In this document: piece by piece, positions 1-6,053 of the stretch
How positions within the stretch are numbered: the first letter of the stretch is position 1
Layout of the letters: the number at the start of each line of letters is the position of its first letter
Assembly (NCBI GenBank): GCA_038234045.1
Contig: JBBSUX010000160.1
Span: forward strand, 1-8,177
Length of the DNA: 8,177 bases
Reading direction: 5' to 3'
Origin: JBBSUX01 sp038234045
GTDB taxonomy: Bacteria > Pseudomonadota > Gammaproteobacteria > Burkholderiales > Burkholderiaceae_C
Notes under the pieces: generated by a model
Databases searched by the model: none
What the model was told of the DNA's origin: nothing
Seen by the model: the letters and a program-made list of their open reading frames with translations, nothing else
Position numbers and translations under genes: made by a program

Positions 1-680
1 AGCGCCTGCACCACGCTGCCAGCATCGAGCTTGCCCAGCGGCGGCGCTTGATCGGCAACGAATTCCACATCCGGCTGCGCCGCCTTCAAAAGCTTTTTGA
101 AGGTGGCAACCGATGACTGGCCGTATTCATAGTTGGGATACACCACCGCCCAGCGTTTCTTGTGCATCTTCACCGCACCCGGCACCAGCATCGCCACCTG
201 CATGTAGGTGGATGGTCGCAGGCGGAAGGTGTAGTGGTTGCCATCGGCCCACACGATCTTGTCGGTGAGCGGCTCGCCCGCCAAGTAGAAGAATTTTTTC
301 TGCTTGGCAAAGTCGGTCAGCGCAAGGCCGGTGTTGGAGAGGAACGCGCCGGCCAGCACATCGACCTTTTCGCGAGAAACCAGCTCTTCAGCGATGCGCA
401 CGGCATCACCCGGATTGGCGTTGTCGTCACGCGTGATCAGCTCGATCTTGCGGCCATCGACACCACCCTTGGCATTGATCTCGTCAACTGCCAGTTCCAT
501 GCCCTTTTTGTAGGGCTCGAGGAAGGCGGGCTGAGCCTTGTAGCTGTTGATCTCGCCGATCTTGATCGTGGGTTTGTCCTGTGCGTGGGCCAGCGCTGTG
601 GCTCCGAGCACAAGAGCCGCGGCAAGCATCGGCCGCGTGGCACGGCGGGCAAGGGCGAGGGAAGGCATCGTCGACTTCAT
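1..680 (-). CDS. ABC transporter periplasmic substrate-binding protein, branched-chain amino acid (LivK) type; partial, C-terminus beyond left edge
   Basis: The first 226 codons of a type-I periplasmic binding protein are visible; the gene runs off the left edge. The start at 680 is supported by an AGGAG (689-693 on the complement) 8 nt upstream. Residues 1-33 form a Sec signal peptide: basic n-region with ARR and RP, a hydrophobic LAAALVLGATAL core, and an AHA|Q cleavage site. The mature protein begins with IKIGEINSYK and continues with GMELAVDEINAKGGVDGRKIEL, then a VLAGAFLSNTGLAL segment and a YPNYEYGQSSVATFKK segment, the typical layout of Peripla_BP_6 proteins. These proteins capture a small polar ligand in the periplasm and deliver it to an inner-membrane ABC permease. 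The gene lies 126 bp after a DUF1185 gene in the same direction, so it may be the last part of the hnr operon and the first of a transporter set. The ligand cannot be read from sequence; a nicotinate-like heterocycle or catabolic product is inferred from context only. Confidence 0.9.
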   Translation of the reverse strand, partial: MKSTMPSLALARRATRPMLAAALVLGATALAHAQDKPTIKIGEINSYKAQPAFLEPYKKGMELAVDEINAKGGVDGRKIELITRDDNANPGDAVRIAEELVSREKVDVLAGAFLSNTGLALTDFAKQKKFFYLAGEPLTDKIVWADGNHYTFRLRPSTYMQVAMLVPGAVKMHKKRWAVVYPNYEYGQSSVATFKKLLKAAQPDVEFVADQAPPLGKLDAGSVVQA

Positions 681-806
681 GGCACAGACTCCTGCGTCGG
701 TTGGAAACAAACAAGAAAGAAGGGAGAAATGAAGGGAAGAAATGCGGACTGTAAAGGCGGCCCGGATCGCGTCCCCGGAATAACCTGCAGAGCGGTGAAA
801 CGCGCC

Positions 807-1394
807 TCAGCGCAGCCCGTCCTCGCCCTTGATTTCGGAGGCCTGCAAGCCGCCGATGCGGGGCAACGGACGGCCACTATCGGTGACGACCACCGCCACC
901 ATGATCTCGTTGGCGCGCGGCGCATCGGATACGCGCGCTTCCATCGCATCGAAATGGCTGCGCACGAATGCCGCGTCCTTGTGGCCGAGCGGCACGTCTA
1001 TGGCGGTACCGAGACCACCCATCTTCTTGGCAGAAGGCACCAGCGCGGCGCCTTTCTCGACCGCTTTGCGCAGTGGCGCACCGAGCTTGGGATGCAGGAT
1101 GGCAGCAGCATGCTCCAGCTCACCGGCCTCGCCCACGATCGCCGCCTTGCCGTAGCTCTGCGCGGCACCGGGCTCAATGCCCAGCGCAGCGACGCATTTC
1201 TGGCCGAGCAAGCCGCCGAGCTCCTCGCCAATGGCGATCAAGGCGTCGAGGTTCTCTTCGTAGCGCCCCGCGCACGGGTTTTCGATCACTGCCATCGCCA
1301 GTGCGCGCCGCGTTGGCGGCGTCACCGCACGCCCCATTTCCATGCGGATCTCGTCTACCTGCACGATGATTTTTCGAATCTTGGCTGTTGTCAT
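807..1394 (-). CDS. DUF1185 / 'amino acid synthesis' family protein, copy 1 (195 aa)
   Basis: This 195-residue protein belongs to PF06684 (DUF1185), whose solved members have a chorismate-mutase-like fold with a proposed but unproven role in amino-acid metabolism. Motifs visible: ENPCAGRY (38-45), YGKAAIVGEAGELEH (81-95), VPSAKKMG (119-126), DVPLGHKDA (133-141) and FDAMEARV (148-155). The same motifs occur in the same order in the neighbouring copy. There is no signal peptide or membrane segment, so it should be cytosolic. The start at 1394 has a strong GGAGAG (1401-1406 on the complement) 6 nt upstream. It lies 210 bp after copy 2, the gap being filled by a hairpin repeat, and 126 bp before the transporter gene. 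The family assignment is firm; the catalysed reaction is unknown. Conserved Lys, Ser, Glu and His in the shared motifs make an enzyme more likely than a structural role, but that is inference. Confidence 0.88.
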   Translation of the reverse strand: MTTAKIRKIIVQVDEIRMEMGRAVTPPTRRALAMAVIENPCAGRYEENLDALIAIGEELGGLLGQKCVAALGIEPGAAQSYGKAAIVGEAGELEHAAAILHPKLGAPLRKAVEKGAALVPSAKKMGGLGTAIDVPLGHKDAAFVRSHFDAMEARVSDAPRANEIMVAVVVTDSGRPLPRIGGLQASEIKGEDGLR

Positions 1395-1457
1395 TGATCA
1401 CTCTCCATTCAGAAATTCAAAACCACACACCGAATTCACTAGAGAGATGCCACGGAA

Positions 1458-1604
1458 CCGGCTTTGCCGGGCCGTAGGTGTCGCCCCTGGAAGGGGTTGG
1501 CGAAGACACGAAGTGCGTAGGCTGGGGTCGATCTAAACCTACCCCGGTCAGGGGGGTTGGCGGAGGCGACACACAGTGCGCCGCAGCCTGGGGGGCGAGC
1601 CAAG
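1458..1604. repeat. Intergenic hairpin repeat, two degenerate tandem units
   Basis: The gap between the two DUF1185 genes contains two related units. Unit 1 has hairpins CCGGC-TTT-GCCGG (1458-1470) and CCCCT-GGA-AGGGG (1484-1496), followed by TTGGCGAAGAC...GTGCGTAGGCTGGGG. Unit 2 has an AACC/CCCC...GGGG/GGTT stem with a 2-nt bulge (1536-1558), followed by TTGGCGGAGGC...GTGCGCCGCAGCCTGGGG. The parallel order of a C-run/G-run hairpin, TTGGCGnAG, GTGCG and an AGnCTGGGG tail shows common descent. I recognise this style from Comamonadaceae intergenic regions, though I cannot verify copy number. Inside an operon such structures could weaken transcription or stabilise the upstream message. There is no U-run in either direction, so a simple intrinsic terminator is unlikely. 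Confidence 0.6.
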
Positions 1605-2246
1605 CTACCTCAACCCGTCCCACTGCTTGATGTCCTTGGCCAGCAAACCACCAACCCGCGCATGCACGCGGTAGCCGGTGCTCATCGCCAGAATAAAGAC
1701 CACTTCGTCGGCCGCCGGCGCGCCTGGCACACGCACTTCGATCGCGTCAAACTGGCCGCGCACATAACTGGCGTTGATGTTGGTCAGCGGCACGTCCAAC
1801 ATGGCACCCGGTGGGCCGACCTTCTTTGTCGAAGGCACGATGGAAAGACCATTGCCCGGCTGACCAGATTTGGCTTCGTCCTGCCCTTTGGCGTAGGCAT
1901 TGCGGTCACCCTTCCAGCCGAGCAGTTCGCGCATGGCGTAGCCGCCCGGCACATGCCAAAGCGCGCCGTGCTCCAGCTCGCCATTGGCTCCGACGATGGC
2001 GCCCTTGCCATAGGTGGCGATGGCAGACACCGGTACATCCATCGCAGCCAGCAACTGGCGCGCCATATCAAGGCCGACCGGTTGCAGCGCTTCCATCATC
2101 GGCAGGATGTCGGGCTCGTAACGACCGGCGTACGGGTTCTTCAACACCACGCCGATGGCGCCCCGGCGCAACGGCTCTGCGGGCGGAGGGCCGAACTCGT
2201 GATGAATGTCTTCCACGGTAGTGAAGACGCGATGAATTTCAATCAT
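1605..2246 (-). CDS. DUF1185 / 'amino acid synthesis' family protein, copy 2 (213 aa)
   Basis: A second PF06684 protein, diverged from copy 1 but sharing every block: KNPYAGRY (36-43), YGKGAIVGANGELEH (79-93), VPSTKKVG (137-144), DVPL (151-154) and FDAIEVRV (166-173). Both copies end in a GGL...(E/D)I K...DGLR tail. It is longer than copy 1 mainly because of an insertion of roughly 20 residues at about 109-132, rich in Gly, Asp, Lys and Gln, which suggests an extra surface loop near the active-site motifs. The frame is open upstream to 2300, but I chose the ATG at 2246. It matches the usual family N-terminus and overlaps the stop of the upstream UPF0280 gene in ATGATTGA, an arrangement typical of translational coupling. 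Cytosolic; reaction unknown. The two copies could form a heteromer or catalyse two similar steps. Confidence 0.87.
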   Translation of the reverse strand: MIEIHRVFTTVEDIHHEFGPPPAEPLRRGAIGVVLKNPYAGRYEPDILPMMEALQPVGLDMARQLLAAMDVPVSAIATYGKGAIVGANGELEHGALWHVPGGYAMRELLGWKGDRNAYAKGQDEAKSGQPGNGLSIVPSTKKVGPPGAMLDVPLTNINASYVRGQFDAIEVRVPGAPAADEVVFILAMSTGYRVHARVGGLLAKDIKQWDGLR

Positions 2247-3189
2247 GGGCAAATGTCTGTCTGCGTGAAAAGAGGGGAAGCAAGGAAAGGCCGTCGGCAT
2301 GCGGCGCAGAGTCGAATCCAGTCGCCACCGACTGCCGCTGACAGGTCAGTAACGCGCCCCAGATCAGGCCATCGGTGCGCAGCGATTCGGCTACCTGCAG
2401 GCCTGCAGCAAGAGCAGCATCGACGAGTTCGGGGGCGAGAAGAGGCACCTCTACCGTCACCGGCAGAGTGCCAAGATCTGTGTCGTCTTTCAGGTCGCAA
2501 GCCGGTCGTCGCTGAATACGGCCATCGCGCACATCGACCGCATTGGCGATGCGGGTAGCGCAGGCATCGGCTGCAGCCGCTGTGGCGGCGAGCACCGTGA
2601 CGCTGTCGGCGATGCCGAGCGAAAAACTGCGGCCACGCCAGCCACTGGTTGCGACGCCCCGAACCGGCATTGCATGGCTGATTTCAAAGCGGCCATAGAG
2701 AGGCAATTGATTGCCCGGATTCGCGCCTGCGATCAGCGAAAGATCAACGGTCTCGATGTTGGCCACCAGCCCGACGCGCACGGATGCGCCAGGCGCCAGC
2801 ACCAGCGCGATGTCGCCACCGTTGTTCACCCATGCGCGCTTGATGCCATCGCGCTGATAGCAGCCAGCTACTGCCTGTGCCACCGCGCCCGCGACGGCAG
2901 CCATCGGCGTGATGAAACCAGTTCGATGCGGCCAGCAGGCCTGCCACATGCTGCGGGCAACAACGCCACACAGCGGGTTGTTAGCCAGCGTGGCGTCACC
3001 GCAAACACGCTGACGCAGCGGCGGCAACTCGGCAACCAACTCTGGCAGCAACAAAGGGAACAAGCGCCATGCTTCTTCATGCGCATCGGCTACTGCCGCG
3101 GCATCGCCGTCACAGCCAATCACCAGATCGATCGGGCCGTGCTGCAAATGCAGCCGGCCGTCTTCGAGCATGTGGCGCTGGGCGGTCAT
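2239..3189 (-). CDS. UPF0280 (COG2122) family protein, ApbE-like fold (316 aa)
   Basis: The protein opens with the family pattern QRHMLEDGRLHLQHGPIDL and then VLPELVAEL-like text (LLPELVAELPPLR, 46-58). It carries ApbE-superfamily signatures: TPMAAVAGAVAQ (94-105), NNGGDIAL (122-129) and GVATSGWRGRSFSLGIADSVTVLA (178-201), which parallels the ApbE GVATSG...DxxTG...VTV region followed by an Ala-rich ADA helix (203-216). ApbE enzymes transfer FMN covalently to threonines of target flavoproteins. UPF0280 proteins are related by fold but mostly uncharacterised; a methanogen member has been linked to sulfur transfer in homocysteine synthesis, as I recall. The frame extends to 3270, but the start at 3189 fits the family and avoids overlapping the end of hnr; the gap is 55 bp. 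No clear Shine-Dalgarno precedes it. Its place directly after an enzyme whose E. barkeri relative has covalent flavin makes flavin attachment an attractive inference. No signal peptide, so cytosolic. Confidence 0.85.
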   Translation of the reverse strand: MTAQRHMLEDGRLHLQHGPIDLVIGCDGDAAAVADAHEEAWRLFPLLLPELVAELPPLRQRVCGDATLANNPLCGVVARSMWQACWPHRTGFITPMAAVAGAVAQAVAGCYQRDGIKRAWVNNGGDIALVLAPGASVRVGLVANIETVDLSLIAGANPGNQLPLYGRFEISHAMPVRGVATSGWRGRSFSLGIADSVTVLAATAAAADACATRIANAVDVRDGRIQRRPACDLKDDTDLGTLPVTVEVPLLAPELVDAALAAGLQVAESLRTDGLIWGALLTCQRQSVATGFDSAPHADGLSLLPLFSRRQTFAHD

Positions 3190-3244
3190 GATCAGGTGAA
3201 TTTGTGGGTTTAAGAAGGTCTGAATCAGAACGAGTGCGCGCAAA

Positions 3245-4867
3245 TCATCCCAGCAACGGTGGCTGCCCAAGCGGCCAGGGATTTGCGGAGGGCGCTGTCA
3301 CCCATCGCCGCGCGGTCGGCGCACCATCTGCGTGCCAGCCGCCATGCCGCAGCACTTCTTCAAGACTGCGCACATGATCCATGTGGCCACCGAGCATTTC
3401 GTAATCCGTCAGCGCCATGCTGAATTCGATCGGCGCCACGATGGCCGGCGTCGGTACGGTGCCAAAGCTGTGCTCGGGCATGCGCATGACATCCACCATC
3501 ACCGTGATGCCGCCACCGGGCCAGACATACGCCGGCGCACCACCGCAGGTGACGTTGACGAGCGCCTGCTTGATGGCGCGGGTGAGCTGCACCGGGTTGT
3601 CGGTAACGCCCGCGCGCAGGCTGCCACCAGCGCCGCCCAGAAACAGCACGGTGCAAAGCGACGGTTCGCAGTTCTCGCCGATGCGTTCCACCACGGCGCG
3701 AACCTCGGCCGGCATGGGCTGCTCAACCGGGTTCAGCGCGTCGTCGAGCACATACCAACTGGCGTGCTCACCGGTTGTGGATGTCATCAAGAGGCGCTGC
3801 CCGGGCCATGCCGTGGCGGCATCCCATTCTTCGATGATGGAGAGCGGGTCGGCGATATCGGTGCCGCCCCAGCCGATGCCGGGATTGGCCACCTGAAAGT
3901 AGCGGCCAGGCGTGGATTTACGCCCGCGCATGCGGATGCCGGAGCGCCGCATATCGAGGCAGCGGCCCGCCTGGTGCTCTGTGAGCACGCCGGTGATATG
4001 GTCATCCACCACCACCACTTCGTCGGCATGGCCGACTAACTGGCGCGCGAAAATGCCGATGGTGGCCGAGCCGCAACCCACCCGCATGCGCTGCTCTTCC
4101 ACGCCGTTGACGATGGGTGCACGACCAGCCTGCACCACGATCTGCGAACCGCCATCAATGGTGAGCTCTACCGCCTCGCGGTTGCCGAGCTGCTCCATCA
4201 TGGTGACGGTGACGCGGCCTTCCTTCTTGCTGCCGCCCGTCAGGTGATGCACGCCGCCGAGCGACAGCATCTGGGAACCGTATTCGGCGGTGGTCACATG
4301 GCCCACCACTTCACCCTTGCAGCGGATGTTGGCTTGTTCGGGGCCGAGGAAGCGGTCGGTATCGATCTTCACCTTCAGGCTGCAGTAGCTGAAGATCCCT
4401 TCGGTCACCACCGTCACCATGTCCACGCCCGCATGCCGGGATGCGACGATGAACGGTGCAGGTTTGTAATCCGGATAAGTGGTGGAAGAGCCGATACCGG
4501 TGACGAAGACATCGTCCGTGTGCAGCAGGTCGCCGCTCCACTCTGGGGCCGACTCACTGTCGGCCCTTTCTTCGCCAGAGGCGGCAAACGCCACCACGGC
4601 GCCATCGCCGGCCTGCACTGTGCGTGCCAGCAGCACGACAGGATCTACCCGCACCAGGGCGCCATCACGGTTGGCGTAGCGGTCACACGCGCCGGTTCGC
4701 CCCGGTGAAATCTGGCACAGCACCGGGCAGGCATTGCATTCGATCTTCTGGACTGGCGCGGCGGACGACTCGGCGCCCGGCGTGGCAGCACTTGCAACGG
4801 ACCGGTCGCTCGCGAGCGAGGGCACATCGAATGCCGGAAGTCCGTCGGTCTTGGTGTGTTCGGTCAT
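3245..4867 (-). CDS. hnr: 6-hydroxynicotinate reductase-like iron-sulfur oxidoreductase (540 aa)
   Basis: It resembles proteins annotated as 6-hydroxynicotinate reductase. In E. barkeri that enzyme reduces 6-hydroxynicotinate to 1,4,5,6-tetrahydro-6-oxonicotinate with ferredoxin and contains covalent flavin and Fe-S clusters. After a low-complexity Ala/Ser-rich leader (residues 1-38) comes CNACPVLCQ...TGACDRY, a four-Cys cluster motif at C44, C47, C51 and C61. The body has VFVTGIGSSTTYPDYKPAPF (120-139), TEGIFSYCSLK (155-165), IRCKGEVVGHVTTAEYGSQ (181-199), VGCGSATIGIFARQLVG (263-279) and DDHITGVLTEHQAGRC (288-303). Other cysteines at 162, 183, 265 and 303 may bind further clusters. No signal peptide or membrane helix is seen. 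It heads the leftward operon and is preceded by paired operator palindromes. The ATG at 4867 is the first reasonable start, though its Shine-Dalgarno is poor. The family call is good; the exact ring substrate in this organism is inferred. Confidence 0.82.
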   Translation of the reverse strand: MTEHTKTDGLPAFDVPSLASDRSVASAATPGAESSAAPVQKIECNACPVLCQISPGRTGACDRYANRDGALVRVDPVVLLARTVQAGDGAVVAFAASGEERADSESAPEWSGDLLHTDDVFVTGIGSSTTYPDYKPAPFIVASRHAGVDMVTVVTEGIFSYCSLKVKIDTDRFLGPEQANIRCKGEVVGHVTTAEYGSQMLSLGGVHHLTGGSKKEGRVTVTMMEQLGNREAVELTIDGGSQIVVQAGRAPIVNGVEEQRMRVGCGSATIGIFARQLVGHADEVVVVDDHITGVLTEHQAGRCLDMRRSGIRMRGRKSTPGRYFQVANPGIGWGGTDIADPLSIIEEWDAATAWPGQRLLMTSTTGEHASWYVLDDALNPVEQPMPAEVRAVVERIGENCEPSLCTVLFLGGAGGSLRAGVTDNPVQLTRAIKQALVNVTCGGAPAYVWPGGGITVMVDVMRMPEHSFGTVPTPAIVAPIEFSMALTDYEMLGGHMDHVRSLEEVLRHGGWHADGAPTARRWVTAPSANPWPLGQPPLLG

Positions 4868-4896
4868 TTCACCGGAATGTGAAAGCGCTTGGTAAG

Positions 4897-4918
4897 GAGA
4901 ATCAAAAGAGAATCAAAA
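4897..4918. repeat. Perfect tandem duplication of an 11-bp unit in the hnr leader
   Basis: GAGAATCAAAA occurs twice back to back (4897-4907 and 4908-4918), 30 bp upstream of the hnr start codon. On the coding strand it reads TTTTGATTCTC twice. It looks like a slippage duplication in the 5' untranslated region; no function is evident. Confidence 0.7.
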
Positions 4919-4944
4919 AGCCTGTTGTCCGGACCGATTGTTTT

Positions 4945-4962
4945 ATGTAGCATCCACTACAT
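4945..4962. promoter_or_regulatory. Operator palindrome 1, upstream of hnr
   Basis: ATGTAG-CATCCA-CTACAT is a perfect 6+6 inverted repeat with a 6-bp spacer. It differs from the site upstream of ena (6788-6805) at one spacer position, and both sites are preceded by TTT. It lies 78 bp upstream of the hnr start codon, where it could overlap the promoter. Size and symmetry suit a TetR-family dimer, and the only regulator gene in the window is the TetR gene at 6054. Confidence 0.75.
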
Positions 4963-4966
4963 TGAA

Positions 4967-4984
4967 ATGTTGCGATCACTACAT
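4967..4984. promoter_or_regulatory. Operator palindrome 2, upstream of hnr
   Basis: ATGTTG-CGATCA-CTACAT repeats the architecture of palindrome 1 with one mismatch in the left arm. Its start is 22 bp from the start of palindrome 1, about two helical turns, so two dimers could bind the same DNA face side by side. Confidence 0.62.
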
Positions 4985-4994
4985 TAAAAATTCA

Positions 4995-5000
4995 ATGTAG
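4995..5000. promoter_or_regulatory. Operator half-site
   Basis: ATGTAG again, preceded by TTCA, 28 bp beyond the start of palindrome 2. The expected right arm is not conserved (CGGCCT instead of CTACAT), so this is either a weak third site or chance. Confidence 0.3.
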
Positions 5001-5006
5001 CGCAGA

Positions 5007-5019
5007 CGGCCTCAGGCCG
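5007..5019. other. Short hairpin CGGCC-TCA-GGCCG
   Basis: Five-base-pair GC stem with a 3-nt loop. On the minus strand the loop is TGA, the stop codon of the possible leader reading frame. It is not followed by a U-run in either direction, so it is not a standard terminator. Confidence 0.4.
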
Positions 5020-5071
5020 CAAGAGTGTTTTCGCCGAAGCGGAGCGGCAGATGCCCAACAGTTTGCGTCAT
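5012..5071 (-). CDS. Possible 19-aa leader peptide or gene remnant upstream of hnr
   Basis: A minus-strand ATG at 5071 has an unusually good ribosome-binding site, CCAGGAG with AGGAG 6 nt upstream (5078-5082 on the complement), better than those of hnr, the UPF0280 gene or fpr. It opens 19 codons, MTQTVGHLPLRFGENTLAA, and stops at 5012-5014 in the loop of a GC hairpin, 145 bp before hnr in the same direction. I do not recognise the peptide. It could be a translated leader, a degraded 5' end of a lost gene, or chance; no homology or codon statistic supports a choice. Confidence 0.3.
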   Translation of the reverse strand: MTQTVGHLPLRFGENTLAA

Positions 5072-5107
5072 CGATCACTCCTGGACGTTATGAGCTAATG
5101 CAAAAGT

Positions 5108-5127
5108 CCCTTCGGGTATGCCCTAGG
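5108..5127. promoter_or_regulatory. Symmetric element CCC-TTC-GGG-TATG-CCC-TAGG
   Basis: Two adjoining small inverted repeats, CCC-TTC-GGG and GGG-TATG-CCC, continue into the palindrome CCTAGG (5122-5127). It lies about 96 bp upstream of fpr and 37 bp upstream of the possible leader frame on the other strand, a position suiting an activator site or promoter element. No known consensus was matched with confidence. Confidence 0.25.
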
Positions 5128-5222
5128 ATATTGGCGCCCCACGCTTGCGCCCGACCGAAGCGCAACGGCCGTCGTTTTCGACCCATCTTTTTCTTCCACC
5201 CGCTGACCTGCCACGACCGACC

Positions 5223-5996
5223 ATGAGTGCCTTTACCGAAGAACGTGTTCTTTCTGTCCACCACTGGACCAACCGGCTGTTCACCTTCACGACAACGCGG
5301 GATCCGGCGCTGCGGTTTTCCAATGGGCACTTCACCATGATCGGCCTGAAGGTCAACGAAAAGCCTCTGCTGCGGGCCTACAGCATTGCCAGCGCGAACT
5401 ACGAAGAGCACCTCGAGTTTCTGAGCATCAAGGTCGAGTCGGGACCGCTCACCTCCAAGCTGCAGCACATCAAGGTGGGCGACAGCATCATCGTAGGCAA
5501 GAAGCCCACCGGCACGCTGCTGATCGACTACACCCTGCCGGGCAAGCGGCTGTACCTGCTTGGCACCGGCACCGGGGTGGCACCGTTTCTCTCCATCATT
5601 CGCGACCCCGAAACCTACGAAAAATTCGAGAAGGTGATCCTGGTCCACGGCGTGCGCAACAAGGATGAGCTCGCCTATCACGACATGGTGACCGAGCATT
5701 TGCCGAACCACGAGATCCTGGGCGATATCGTGCGCGAGCAGCTGATGTACTACCCCACCGTGACGCGCGAGAGCTACCGCAACATGGGTCGCATCACCGA
5801 CCTGATCAAAACCGGCAAGCTGGCAGCGGACCTGGGATTGCCAGAGCTCAACGCCGCCGAAGACCGCGTGATGCTGTGCGGCAGCCCGCACATGCTGGTC
5901 GATCTCAAGCACCTGCTGGAAGAGCGCGGCTTCAAGGAAGGCAACACTACGACCCCCGGCGACTTCGTGATCGAGCGAGCCTTCGCCGAAAAATGA
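5223..5996 (+). CDS. fpr: Ferredoxin-NADP+ reductase, bacterial Fpr type (257 aa)
   Basis: An FAD enzyme that moves electrons between NADPH and ferredoxin or flavodoxin in the cytosol. The N-terminus ERVLSVHHWTNRLFTF is characteristic of proteobacterial Fpr. FAD binding is shown by RAYSIAS (51-57). The NADP domain has GTGTGVAPF (114-122), LVHGVR (140-145) and CGSP (219-222). The protein ends in FVIERAFAEK, the C-terminal extension of the Azotobacter/Pseudomonas/Rhodobacter subclass. Length is normal. The frame is open back to 5145, but the ATG at 5223 gives the standard family start; no good Shine-Dalgarno is visible. It is transcribed away from hnr and followed after 57 bp by the TetR gene. 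Fpr can be a housekeeping gene, but its place between hnr and ena suggests it feeds electrons, through a ferredoxin not encoded here, to the reductase. Confidence 0.95.
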   Translation: MSAFTEERVLSVHHWTNRLFTFTTTRDPALRFSNGHFTMIGLKVNEKPLLRAYSIASANYEEHLEFLSIKVESGPLTSKLQHIKVGDSIIVGKKPTGTLLIDYTLPGKRLYLLGTGTGVAPFLSIIRDPETYEKFEKVILVHGVRNKDELAYHDMVTEHLPNHEILGDIVREQLMYYPTVTRESYRNMGRITDLIKTGKLAADLGLPELNAAEDRVMLCGSPHMLVDLKHLLEERGFKEGNTTTPGDFVIERAFAEK

Positions 5997-6053
5997 CAAT
6001 CCACCGGCTTCTCGCCATGAACAGACTGGAGATACAGGCGCGAGGGGTTCGCC

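Larger units (their letters stand above)
4868..5222. other. Divergent control region between hnr and fpr (355 bp)
   Basis: No full-length gene lies here. From the hnr side it holds a perfect tandem 11-bp repeat in the hnr leader (4897-4918), two 18-bp palindromes (4945-4984), a half-site (4995-5000), a short hairpin CGGCC-TCA-GGCCG (5007-5019), a possible 19-codon leader reading frame on the minus strand (5012-5071), and a CCC-TTC-GGG / TATG / CCCTAGG symmetric element (5108-5127). The last about 90 bp before fpr show no clear promoter to me. Confidence 0.7.

Noticed and set aside
202..207. ATGTAG inside the transporter gene
   Set aside because: No CTACAT arm at the right spacing and it lies in coding sequence; chance occurrence.
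162..1397. Long plus-strand open frame (411 codons) antisense to the transporter protein and DUF1185 copy 1
   Set aside because: It spans two recognisable minus-strand genes and the gap between them, its translation is low-complexity His/Arg/Gly-rich text with no family signature, and it reflects GC-rich antisense openness.
1557..2558. Plus-strand open frame (333 codons) antisense to DUF1185 copy 2 and the UPF0280 gene
   Set aside because: No recognisable domain, no ribosome-binding site, and both genes on the other strand have clear family motifs.
5145..5222. N-terminal extension of fpr by 26 codons
   Set aside because: Family members begin at MSxxxxERVLSVHHW, matching the ATG at 5223; the extension is Pro/Arg/Ser-rich and unlike a targeting signal.
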